Assembly: GCA_907163375.1 (NCBI GenBank)
Contig: CAJQUW010005303.1
Location: 248,001-312,000, forward strand
DNA: 64,000 nt
Source: Prostheceraeus crozeri
Lineage: Eukaryota; Platyhelminthes; Polycladida; Euryleptidae
Direction of reading: 5' to 3'
Below are positions 22,357-31,589 of this stretch, piece by piece. The number at the start of each line of letters is the position of its first letter. The first letter of the stretch is position 1. The notes under the pieces were generated by a model. That model saw only the letters and a program-made list of their open reading frames with translations, had not been told where the DNA came from and ran no database searches. The translations under genes were made by a program, and so were the position numbers.

Positions 22357-25300
22357 ATGAGAATCTCGACACTAACCGCATGCCTACTGATACTGCTTGT
22401 TCGCCCGAATGATGTTGATAATTCGAAGTACCCAGCGTGGCTCGAATGGATCTATGATTCTACACCACCGAAAGTAGAATGTTCCTGCACTCACGATGTG
22501 GGTTTGGAATGCATAGTTGGCAGCCAGAAGGTACACGGATATGACTGCTCACAGGAAATGGAAGGACCTACAGCATTCAATTTAACATGCCACAATATCA
22601 CTAAAGGATTTGTAATTGATGTCCCTGAAGCTTTGAAAGTTTATACAAATTTGAAGTATTTATCAATAGACGGTTGCTACCTCAAAGAAAGCATTATTAA
22701 ACCAATAAAGTGGCCAGAAATGAATTTTAGTTCGTCCGTAGAATGGAAAAGGAACGTTGGAGGCCCTATTCTTATCCGTACTCATGTCGACATGGATTGG
22801 GGTAACAACCAATTTGATAATTATCCTGACTGTTATCTACATTCACTGAGCATCACTAAAAGCCATTTATTCAATCCCCCAATTGGTCTCCTTTTGAAAT
22901 GCACGAACCTCGATGCAATAAATTTCTCTGATAACTATATCACTGTGATACAAATACCTCATTTCATAGTTATGAGTCAGCTGCAACGACTCAATTTCAT
23001 CAATCTCACTAACAATGGCATGCGGCAGTTCGGTGGACATTATTCCTTCCATGCACTTCAAAGTATTCAAGATCTCCTGGCGAACAACTTTACTAAGTGG
23101 GTCAATGAAACAACCAATCCACAGGAACTTTTGGACTTTGGAAAAGAGTTTGCTGGTTGGTCTAAAAAGGGAATACCACTTACTGTGTATCATCTGATAC
23201 ATTGTTTAGAAAAGCACAATGTCTCAATCAGTTTCGCTTATGGACGTTTTCGACCGACCATATTGATACTAGATAAAAATAGATTATATGCATTGCCGGA
23301 AGTTTTGTTCGGAATGGGTAGCATTAGGCACCTCTTTCTGAATTCAAATTTATTTAGGGATATTTTCTATAGCTATGAAAATAAATTATTCTACGGTCTT
23401 CAACATTCATTAAAACAACTTCAGCTCTCAAAGAATAAAATTAATGTTATTAATCCAGACTCATTCCAATACCTTCATGGAATTGAGACAATTAACATGT
23501 CCTCCAATGAAATAACGTATCTTTCACCTAAGATGATGTCGAGAAACGACAATTTATTAGGGGTCCTGTTATTGAGTAATAATAAATTGCAAAATTTGCT
23601 ATTAAATGTGACGTTTCCAAATCTGTGGGACATAGATTTGTCATACAATAAAATTAAAACTTTGGATGAATCTTTGACCGAAAAAAGCCCGAAAATAGAG
23701 CGAATCAATTTACGTGGCAATGAAATTATTTCAATGACCTCAAATATTTTCACAAATCTGTCCCTTTTAACAAGATTAGATCTCAGAAATAATAAGTTCA
23801 GTGAGCTGCCGGGATCGTCCTTTAAGACGAACCGTAGAGACACTATAAGTAAACGTTTGACATTGGATATACGTGATAATCACCAACCTCTGGAATGCAA
23901 CTGTCTGTCAGTATTTTATCATGTATGGATTGAAACACATGATCACAATGGAAGTTCGTACCATTATCCAAGAATTTTAGTAGATAACACAACTCAGTGT
24001 TACGGACATCGTAGGGACCAAGACACGCTTCGAAGTCCTATCAATGGAGGCCCATTTTCGTGTTTCTTCAAGCGTCACTTCAAGGATTCAACGTCTGGAG
24101 TTAACTACGTGTGTCCAGCCCGTTGCTTATGTCAAATATGTCAATCCAAAATGGTGATAGATTGCAGCAAGCGAGCGATATTGTATGTTCCTCGTATAAA
24201 GTCTCCTGCAGGAATTCTCAAATTAGATGGTAATCGCATCATGTCAGTGGGTCGCTATTCGTTTCCCCAAATCCTTAACTCATTGAGATCACTTCATCTG
24301 AATAATAGTGGTGTTATATGGATCTGGTGGAATGCTTTTGTAAATTTAAAGCGTCTTCTATACATCAATCTATCAAATAACTCCATACGCCATTTAGCTT
24401 CTGACATGTTTCGTGGATTCTACAACATCGACATTATATTGCTTCGTCATAATAGAATCAGAGAGCCAACTCTTGCACCTTTCAAAACATCAAATGGATC
24501 GATTGGGTCACTTGATCTCAGAAACAACCAATTTGAATGTAACTGTCGATATCTAGTCCCCTTTATGAATGACATTCGAAATCTGTATGACGTAGGAGAA
24601 ACTCTTGTCAAAATATCAAATCATTGCTACCTCCATGAAGAGGAGATACTGATAAGAGACTTCACGCATAAGTGTGTCGATCTTGCAGCGAAACGCGAAC
24701 GTCAATTGATGACAGGATTCGGAGTGGGCTGCAGTCTTTGTGTCGTTGTTGTCATCCTAGTTATCGCTTTTCACCACAAGTATTCTATTCTCGTCTTTGC
24801 GGATCGCAATCTAAAATCTCACTTTGCCAGAGCTTCAATCGGACGTCTACTTCACTTACCATCTTATCACCAGTGTCAATACGATGTCGGCTTCTTAATT
24901 CACGAGGGTCAAACTCAACACTTCTATGAAATGAAGCGGTGGATGAAATCTACTCCTCGGAGAGATCTTCGATGTGTTCTAATTGCACAACATATGCCTG
25001 GTGCCATGCGGTTGTCTCAAACGGAGATTTTAATGAGTCAAATGGCCGTGTGTGTTATCCTGATATCGGAAAGTCTGTTAGAAGATCCAATGCTAGTTCA
25101 GGAAATGCATATCATTGTAGCTGCTAATCTCAAAAAGCAAGGTATTCTCCTACACATTCTTCCTATTCTATTGACGCGTCAAGTGAAGGAGCATCCACAA
25201 TGGTTGAATTTTCAAATGTTTTTAAATGAATATCCGCTGTTGATTTGGAATAGTCATTACTTTTGGGAACGTTTCCTGCTTGCATTACCCCCGCCACCAC

Positions 25301-25995
25301 TTAGTCATGGGTCTGCGCGACCTAGCGATGATGAAAGAACTCCATTGCTGAGGGATCGAAAAGAGACATTGGAAAAATTTGCAGATACTCAAATTTGTAT
25401 CATTTCACATGAAAATCAGGTTGGTAGTCATGTTAGATTATTACTAGATCGATATCGGTCTCACTTACACATTTGCCATGTTCGCCATGGGCGCCTATAT
25501 GGAACTGTCAATGGGCTAATATCTCACGCAGAGTTATCACTGGATACCATAATCGGTTGTTGTACGCAAGTGTTCGTGATTATTTCTGATGCCTTACTGA
25601 GCGATAATTGGACACAGAGGTATTTGATCCCTAGTTTAAATGCCCGTTCTCAAACACTGCCGTTCCGTGGGTCGGTCATCTTTATGGAAATCGTATCGGT
25701 GTCTCTTTCGTGTTCAAGGCCATCAATCCAGCCATTTGCTGCTCTTCGAGATAAAGACATTGTCTTGAGCCTAAATTGGTCTGATATCCTGCGAAATTGG
25801 AGTCTATTAGAACGTCACATTCTTACCGATGACGCTAACGGCTTTCAACCAGACTCAGATACTTGGTCCATGGATGAAGTAGAATTTGAGCAATTGTTAA
25901 GGCATCCGACGTCTGTTCTTGTGAGTGAAGAGCAGGAGCAGGACGGATATGGTCATCACATTTATCAACAGCGCTCAGCAATGTCCACCTTTTAA
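22357..25995 (+). CDS. Toll-like receptor, intronless, TIR plus second TIR-like domain (copy B)
   Basis: The tandem paralogue of 15,030-18,680, 1,212 residues, with the same domain order. The start is the conserved MRISTL methionine. Two extra A bases upstream (GCCAAAAGACTG against GCCAAGACTG) remove the earlier ATG, and the longer frame from 22,309 has only a TTG. By eye the copies differ at six residues and a four-residue indel. The six are FAYERF/FAYGRF, VIYPD/VINPD, EIRYL/EITYL, RITSV/RIMSV and two in KTLNGLIG/KTSNGSIG; the indel is KRHV, absent here after KWV. All lie in the LRR ectodomain. The transmembrane and both TIR regions are identical in protein. Few silent changes were seen, so the duplication or a gene conversion is recent. 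Both frames are intact and both genes are probably functional. Confidence 0.93.
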   Translation: MRISTLTACLLILLVRPNDVDNSKYPAWLEWIYDSTPPKVECSCTHDVGLECIVGSQKVHGYDCSQEMEGPTAFNLTCHNITKGFVIDVPEALKVYTNLKYLSIDGCYLKESIIKPIKWPEMNFSSSVEWKRNVGGPILIRTHVDMDWGNNQFDNYPDCYLHSLSITKSHLFNPPIGLLLKCTNLDAINFSDNYITVIQIPHFIVMSQLQRLNFINLTNNGMRQFGGHYSFHALQSIQDLLANNFTKWVNETTNPQELLDFGKEFAGWSKKGIPLTVYHLIHCLEKHNVSISFAYGRFRPTILILDKNRLYALPEVLFGMGSIRHLFLNSNLFRDIFYSYENKLFYGLQHSLKQLQLSKNKINVINPDSFQYLHGIETINMSSNEITYLSPKMMSRNDNLLGVLLLSNNKLQNLLLNVTFPNLWDIDLSYNKIKTLDESLTEKSPKIERINLRGNEIISMTSNIFTNLSLLTRLDLRNNKFSELPGSSFKTNRRDTISKRLTLDIRDNHQPLECNCLSVFYHVWIETHDHNGSSYHYPRILVDNTTQCYGHRRDQDTLRSPINGGPFSCFFKRHFKDSTSGVNYVCPARCLCQICQSKMVIDCSKRAILYVPRIKSPAGILKLDGNRIMSVGRYSFPQILNSLRSLHLNNSGVIWIWWNAFVNLKRLLYINLSNNSIRHLASDMFRGFYNIDIILLRHNRIREPTLAPFKTSNGSIGSLDLRNNQFECNCRYLVPFMNDIRNLYDVGETLVKISNHCYLHEEEILIRDFTHKCVDLAAKRERQLMTGFGVGCSLCVVVVILVIAFHHKYSILVFADRNLKSHFARASIGRLLHLPSYHQCQYDVGFLIHEGQTQHFYEMKRWMKSTPRRDLRCVLIAQHMPGAMRLSQTEILMSQMAVCVILISESLLEDPMLVQEMHIIVAANLKKQGILLHILPILLTRQVKEHPQWLNFQMFLNEYPLLIWNSHYFWERFLLALPPPPLSHGSARPSDDERTPLLRDRKETLEKFADTQICIISHENQVGSHVRLLLDRYRSHLHICHVRHGRLYGTVNGLISHAELSLDTIIGCCTQVFVIISDALLSDNWTQRYLIPSLNARSQTLPFRGSVIFMEIVSVSLSCSRPSIQPFAALRDKDIVLSLNWSDILRNWSLLERHILTDDANGFQPDSDTWSMDEVEFEQLLRHPTSVLVSEEQEQDGYGHHIYQQRSAMSTF

Positions 25996-26345
25996 TCTTG
26001 AAGTTGTCCGGGATTCAGGAATGCGAACTTTAGCATTATCATCATTGTATGACATTTCTTTCACTGTCTCTCTTAGAGGACTGGAAAGCTAAAAACACAC
26101 ACTATTTATTGCTCAATTGATTCAGTTTGATCTGTATTTGTGCCGATTTCATGTTATCTCCAAATATAATTTCACCTAGAGCAGTGGCTCTATTACGGCT
26201 TTGCCGCTCCCAACTGCTCGAATAACTCTCACAGCTTCGATACTGTTTTAATTCATTTAACATTTCAATTGCAAGATAAGGTAGCATCACTCAAAGTGGA
26301 AATGAAAAATCTTGAATAGAATTATTTCCGGATATAGGACAGACT

Positions 26346-26893
26346 ACCGCATTTCTTTGAATATGAGACGCCCTTGAATAAGGGACGCCCTCGAATAAGA
26401 GACGCATCCGTGAGAGGAAAAAATTTAATAAAAGACGCCCTTGAATAAGAGACGCATGTACAAAAAATAGACTGCTATAGACATATTACATGCAGGCTAT
26501 TGTAATGTGGTAGCTACATCCGCCTGAGCGATTATTAGGCCTACTTCTCTTAGTAAAATAAGTCAGTCTACTAGTAAATACCGGGTGTCATGACCAATAT
26601 TGTATAATATATAAAGCTTTTTGTTGTTGTACATGCGGTACATGCATGTTGTACATACGTACATGCAGGCCTACTTAAGGTTACTTCATCTACCATTTAA
26701 GGAGGCATTATACGGTAGCTTCCTTTGCATTTGGAGTCATGTACCGGTCGGTAACTTTTGCTGTAAATACTACTTGATTATCGGTATTTTCGTTTCGGTA
26801 AATTCAGATCTAGTCTACATGTATAGTGGCCAACATGTACTGGTATATGAATGTATTAGATGAGTCTACAAGATATGCTACTACAAACCATAA
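26346..26893. mobile_element. MITE-like element, right-truncated by duplication breakpoint
   Basis: Corresponds to the left part of 19,032-19,778. It carries about 57 bp extra (ATCCGTGAGAGGAAAAAATT and a further AAAGACGCCCTTGAATAAGA) not present in unit 1. The right terminus is missing. Confidence 0.65.
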
Positions 26894-27377
26894 TGGGATT
26901 TGCTACAAACCCATTGTTACCAATGTGGAATAAATACCACTGCGAGAATATATACAGGAACAACTTATTCCTCTTATAACAGCACGGTAAATATGGGTTG
27001 GGGCTATTGTGAAGAATTTAGGAATTCGTATTCCTTGTTATTAGTAAAATTCTGTAACACTTGACTCAAGAAATATCAGGAAATACATCAATCAGAAGGA
27101 TCGTGAGAAAATAGCTAGTATCACAAGAATCTCAAATACTTAATGCTGATTGAGAAAAACATCAAACAAAAAAGAACTATCTGAGTAGCCACCATGAATT
27201 TCCCTAACAGTTACAGTCTATCAGTGGTCGCAATGCAGACATGCTCTTGATAGCTTTAGGACCGAAAGCGATTGCATCCACATCTTTGAAACAACACATT
27301 ATCATTCCAATGCAGATGTCTGAATGAGCGTTTTCCAACGTCAAAAGAATACGCGGAACTCGAAAAATCAATTTATT
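26894..27377. other. Flank between duplication and minisatellite
   Basis: No host gene was recognised. A minus-strand 60-codon ORF at 27,204-27,386 lies just downstream (minus sense) of the hammerhead-like motif at 27,378-27,420. It may be the internal part of a Penelope-type terminal repeat. Confidence 0.35.
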
Positions 27378-27420
27378 GCGACGCACAAATTTTCTGCCGA
27401 AGCCTTCGTCAGGTGCATCT
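27378..27420 (-). ncRNA. Hammerhead ribozyme-like motif (degenerate)
   Basis: On the minus strand CTGACGA is followed by a short GGC-TTCG-GC hairpin (last pair lost), then GAAA and TTTGTGCGTC. This is the order CUGANGA - stem II - GAAA - NUH of a minimal hammerhead. Penelope-like elements carry such ribozymes in their terminal repeats. The broken stem II suggests decay. Confidence 0.4.
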
Positions 27421-27469
27421 AATGTTATCTAATAATATCTATGATATCATTAATCTATAATATTATCTA

Positions 27470-28262
27470 ATAAGAGGGAAGCAGAATGATGACGGACCTT
27501 CTGAGATGGAAGCAGAATGATGACGGACCTTCTGGGAGGGAAGCAGAATGATGATGGACCTTCTGAGATGGAAGCAGAATGATGACGGACCTTCTCGTAG
27601 GGAAGCAGAATGATGACGGACCTTCTCGTAGGGAAGCAGAATGATGACGGACCATCTCAGAGGGAAGCAGAATGATGACAGACCTTCTCAGAAGGAATGA
27701 GAATGATGACGGACCTTCTCAGAAGGAATGAGAATGATGACGGACCTTCTCAGAGGGAAGCAGAATGATGACGGACCTTCTGGGAGGGAAGCAGAATGAT
27801 GACGGACCTTCTCGTAGGGAAGCAGAATGATGACGGACCTTCTCGTAGGGAAGCAGAATGATGACGGACCTTCTCGTAGGGAAGCAGAATGATGACGGAC
27901 CTTCTCGTAGGGAAGTAGAATGATGACGGACCATCTCAGAGGGAAGCAGAATGATGACGGACCTTCTCGTAGGGAAGCAGAATGATGACGGACCTTCTCA
28001 GAGGGAAGCAGAATGATGACGGACCTTCTCAGAGGGAAGCAGAATGATGACGGACCTTTTCAGAGGGAAGCAGAATGATGACGGACCTTCTCGTAGGGAA
28101 GCAGAATGATGACGGACCTTCCCAGAGTGAAGCAGAATGATGACGGACCTTCTCAGAAGGAATGAGAATGATGACGGACCTTCTCAGAGTGAAGCAGAAT
28201 GATGACGGACCTTTTCAGAGGGAAGCAGAATGAATCTGCCCCTTTGGAAGGAAGCGCAATGA
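27470..28262. repeat. 31-bp minisatellite, about 25 copies
   Basis: The unit reads GAAGCAGAATGATGACGGAC followed by CTTCTCAGAGG, with common variants CTCGTAGG, CTGGGAGG and CTGAGATG in the last third. The period of 31 is not a multiple of three, so the long minus-strand ORFs across it are artefacts of the repeat. The array begins exactly where homology of the inverted receptor fragment stops. Confidence 0.92.
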
Positions 28263-28264
28263 TG

Positions 28265-28790
28265 ACGGTGAGATTTTTTATGAAATATTTGAATGTTGCA
28301 TTCAATGCTGTAGGTCCTTCCATGTCCTCTGAACAGTCGTATCTGTGCACCTTCTGACTGCAAATTGAGCATTCCAAGTCCATTTTGCATGTGCAGGAAC
28401 ATTGTGCTTCCGGTAGTGTAGAATCACAGGTCCTTTCGAGTCACCCTGTGTATTTCAAGGTAGCACGTTCATTCGGGACAAGAAACAACCTCCATAGCCA
28501 TGCGGGTAGTGTAGAGATACTTATTTTCTGTTAGATTCGATCATATCGCTTTGGCATTTCCGAGTGAGTGAGAGTGACGCGGTGTTTATAATCTTCAAAA
28601 TTTTCTTCTTTCTTTCCTTTAGTTAGAGCATGGTTAGAGTAGCGAGTTATCGCTTGATTAGATAAGAATCGGAACTGCTGCTGATAACCTAATTGCCAAA
28701 ACATTGATGAACTACGCAGGTTCCGAAATGTCAGCAGTCATTCTCATCATTACGTAAGAAAGAGGACTTCAAGTGTACATGTAAGTACAA
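28265..28790 (-). pseudogene. Inverted, truncated third copy of the Toll-like receptor (5' flank and N-terminus)
   Basis: The minus strand aligns with the receptor genes from about 200 bp upstream of their start to about codon 80. Shared landmarks in order are TCGGAACCTGCG, GGTTCCG/AGTTCCG, GAAAGAAAG, AGATTATAAA, GGAAATGCCAA, CTACACTACCCGCATG, TTGT.CCCGAATGA, GATTCTACAC, AATGTTCCTGCAC, CTTGGAATGC, CAGAAGGT and GGAAGGACCTACAGCATT. The start codon is ATA in place of ATG and several indels break the frame. Translation pieces SQKVHRYDC and MEGPTALNA match SQKVHGYDC and MEGPTAFNL. Divergence is far higher than between the two intact copies, so this is an older member of a local receptor cluster. 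It is cut off at 28,265 by the minisatellite. Confidence 0.85.
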
Positions 28791-29157
28791 AGTCATGAAG
28801 ACAGTGAATGTCTGCGAGTTTGTGATGGTGATGAGTGTCCGAATGTCTAGTTGTGGAGCAAAAAAACCATGTCATCAGCAATACTTGTCGATAGGCAGTC
28901 CTGTAAGAACTGTAACGATTTAGTGGGCCAAGTCCGCATCTGCGAGCGAGAACGTGATATTGTGCGTAATTGAGTTATGTTGCAATGTGGAAAAAGGAAG
29001 GCAACAATGTATCCCGTAATGATGATATCTCCATCTATGCATGTGAAAGACATTTTTGAAATTTCAATCAGCTTGTATCTACATGTGTATATTCATAGCA
29101 TTGCTGCCCGCTTTTTTCATTTCAATTGCGCACAATATTATCAACATAGCTTTTTCC
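28791..29157. other. Intergenic, nothing recognised
   Basis: No gene or repeat family recognised; short ORFs on both strands lack motifs. Confidence 0.3.
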
Positions 29158-29216
29158 GGGCAACAATGTAGGACATATTCAGGCGCCTACGCGCCCTCAA
29201 ATGTCCTACATTGCCA
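29158..29216. repeat. Imperfect ~59-nt hairpin
   Basis: GGCAACAATGTAGGACAT pairs with ATGTCCTACATTGCC, with AGGCGC/GCGCCCT pairing inside. One two-base bulge interrupts the stem. It could be a small MITE or a structured transcript; there is no evidence for microRNA function beyond the fold. Confidence 0.6.
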
Positions 29217-29291
29217 CTGAGTAAGAAGGGTTGTCCGCCGATATTTTGCATGTCATTTTTCTATGAAAGTCGTTCATACATCTCCAAATCC

Positions 29292-29333
29292 AAATTAGAC
29301 GGCCTTAATTGCATAATTAAGGCCGTCTAATTT
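29292..29333. repeat. Perfect 19-bp inverted repeat with 4-base loop
   Basis: AAATTAGACGGCCTTAATT is followed by GCAT and then the exact reverse complement. It is able to form a cruciform or strong hairpin and lies about 75 bp from the hairpin at 29,158. Confidence 0.9.
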
Positions 29334-29754
29334 GCTAATAATTTTTGCTAATTAAATAATTACTAATTTAATAATAATTTTCCCTTTCAGGGAGGAGCAG
29401 TTTGCCTTTGAAGAAACGTTACTCAACGATTTCACCGCTATCTTATCTGCCGACGTCGAGGTTGCCACACCTCGGGCTGCCTTCTCTAAAGAGAATTCTT
29501 GACTTCGAATGTGCGATGAATGTCCGTCCATCTTTGAATAGTCAGTACAACTTTTTAATACACTATCGTTCTTTGATATTCAGTTTCATTTTCTGATTCA
29601 TAGAGGGAGAGAGAGAAACAAACAGTGCTTGAAACACGCTTACATACGTGGATATGGGTGCGTGACATTTTACAGGGTTGTCACCTTTCCGGAATTCGGT
29701 CATGTTAAGACAAAATTTCGGTGTTTGAGCTTTGAAGTGTCTGGTGAGGTACTT

Positions 29755-30040
29755 ATGGTCGGGTTATCTCCTCCCTCACATTCTCAAATTTGTCTAAAAT
29801 CTGTAAAAATGCATCATTCGTCACAAAACTTCAGCCGCATGTAGTTGAGTACATTTTCTACCTTACATGCAAGGTTTCTGCAAATCAGACAAGTACTTTG
29901 TGAATTATTGCGCGAAAAGTAGCAACGTAAGCAGCTTGATCGGACTTCGTCTGTTCGACGCATTACTGTTCCTCATGTGGTCATTATTCTCTCCGTCTTC
30001 TCTCATCCGCTGCTGTGTAAAATCTTCCCACCACCACGCC
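29755..30040. repeat. Dispersed repeat, copy B (partner at 4,488-4,800)
   Basis: Shares TCGTCACAAAACTT, ATGTAGTTG, GACAAGTA, GCAGCTTGATC and CTTCCCACCACCA with the first copy, in the same orientation. It ends directly before the GAATAGAATAG sequence at 30,048. Confidence 0.6.
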
Positions 30041-30047
30041 TGTTATG

Positions 30048-30210
30048 AATAGAATAGAAAATATATTTATTCTCCAAACAAAATGAGTTTCATGCATTTT
30101 TTACAGATGTGAATACAAATTTTTCATTACATAATGTAAAGATTGTCAATTGGAGAAAAGGACCAGATGACCCGCACATGGGGTATTAGGCCTGGCCCTA
30201 TTTCTTGCTT
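30048..30210 (-). mobile_element. Probable LINE 3' end with (TATTC)n tail
   Basis: On the minus strand the sequence ends GGAGAATAAATATATTTTC followed by TATTCTATTC. Short tandem-repeat tails of this sort are typical of CR1/L2-type LINE 3' ends. A longer (GAATA)n block at 36,870 may mark another such tail. No coding part of this insertion was found. Confidence 0.4.
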
Positions 30211-30860
30211 ACAAGAAAATGTATAATAAGAGTACAAAATATTACAAGAACACGTGTATACGAGTATGTACATTATGCATACACGCATAATTATAAAGCA
30301 CAGAAGGATTTTTGTTTGACATATTCATGCAGATCTAAAAATAATTCATTTTATCTATCATCAGTGATTTTAATTTTTGCTTGAATTATTTTGTTGTTTT
30401 AGCTTTTTTAATTTTTTTAACCAACAACTGTCAACCGTGCTGGTCAGATGAAATTGCGCTCTCGTGTTATCAGATCTTTAATGTGTTATTTCATGGTATC
30501 TATGCTGGCTATTTTTTGAGATTTTTTGCATTATTCGAATCCTCTCGTCGTCATTAGTGTCGTGATCATCATTCTGAGTGGATATATCGTCGTATCTTGT
30601 CGCTACTGGGAATAATTTCCTCGCCGTCTGAGATGTGATCTGTCTCTGTGGTCTCTGTGCAATCAATATCGTGTTCTAGATATCGGACACTTCGTGCAGG
30701 CGATTTTCATATTTCATGAACAAGACCAACGATCCATTTCGCTCGGTTATTCGTTTCTCTAGCGCAGTCGTAAGCGTTGCCGGAGTAATTTTCCCTCGGA
30801 GTAGAAGGTCCACAGTTCAATTGCCGTTGCCGGAATTTTCCTTTTTTGTGAAATGCGAAA

Positions 30861-31589
30861 ATGACTCGCAACATGAGGTCAAATTCATCTGGAATAATTC
30901 CTAATGGAAATATTACATCCGAATCGTTGCAAATGATGATGAACAGCTGGAAAGAAGAAGTTATAAAGTTGCTTGGAGCAAAGATTGATGACCTGAGCGC
31001 TGCAGTCTCAGGATTGATGACAAAAATTACCAACATTGAAGAAAAGTTGGTCGTTTTGTCTGGCAATCACAACAAACAGCAGCAAGAAATAATTGAATTG
31101 CAAGAAGTCATTCAATCCAGAAAATTAAATAATGAAATTTCTCAAGAAATGGATGACTGCAAATTCAGAGAAATGAGTGTTATTGTGTGTGATATTTCGG
31201 AAATGGAGACAGGTTCCGTGGATGAGAGAAAAGATCACGATAGAGATCAATTATTACAGCTGACCTCCGTCCTTGCACTAGATTCCGACAAGATTGTTGG
31301 TAATCACAGAATTGGCAAAACTACCCGAATTGGATGCCGTTTGTTGAAGGTTACGTGTAGAGATGTTGCGTCGAAACGAGAGTTATTGAAGAAATCTTCT
31401 TCCTTACGTCATTCGAATACGTTCAAGCAAGTATATATTAATAATGACTTGACGCCACATCAGCGAGAACGCCAGCGGGAGTTAAGGAACGAGTTCATGA
31501 TTAGAAAATCCAATGGAGAAGATGTGACCATATACCGTGGGAAAATAGTCAACAAAAATATTGCACAAGATTTTCGCCATCGATTTTAA
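30861..31589 (+). CDS. LINE ORF1 protein (coiled-coil, nucleic-acid binding type)
   Basis: An intact 242-residue frame. Residues ~25-90 form a coiled coil (heptads around SWKEEVIKLLGAKIDDLSAA and KITNIEEKLVV). The C-terminal half (REMSVIVCDISEME, then DKIVGNHRIGK, LLKVTC and VYINNDLTPHQRERQRELR) resembles the RNA-binding module of ORF1 proteins from Jockey-superfamily LINEs. The sequence of a second ORF starts within a few codons of its stop and encodes endonuclease and reverse transcriptase, as expected. ORF1 products package LINE RNA and act as chaperones. No stop or frameshift was seen, unlike ORF2. Confidence 0.75.
   Translation: MTRNMRSNSSGIIPNGNITSESLQMMMNSWKEEVIKLLGAKIDDLSAAVSGLMTKITNIEEKLVVLSGNHNKQQQEIIELQEVIQSRKLNNEISQEMDDCKFREMSVIVCDISEMETGSVDERKDHDRDQLLQLTSVLALDSDKIVGNHRIGKTTRIGCRLLKVTCRDVASKRELLKKSSSLRHSNTFKQVYINNDLTPHQRERQRELRNEFMIRKSNGEDVTIYRGKIVNKNIAQDFRHRF

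Larger units (their letters stand above)
20466..26893. repeat. Segmental duplication, unit 2 (6.4 kb)
   Basis: Second copy of 13,113-19,527, offset by about 7.3 kb. The 938 bp between the units is not duplicated. Both breakpoints lie in or next to transposon sequence: a LINE fragment on the left and a MITE on the right. Confidence 0.95.

Noticed and set aside
13113..26893. Tandem receptor copies as an assembly artefact of two haplotypes
   Set aside because: Not fully excluded, but the units are separated by 938 bp of unique sequence, and only unit 1 has the complete 3' MITE, as a true tandem duplication would leave.
27470..28262. CRISPR-like array
   Set aside because: Units are contiguous with no spacers, and the genome is animal.
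27467..28383. Long minus-strand ORFs with repeated SEKVRHHSA-like peptides
   Set aside because: They are the 31-bp minisatellite read in shifting frames; a non-triplet period makes a conserved repeat protein unlikely.
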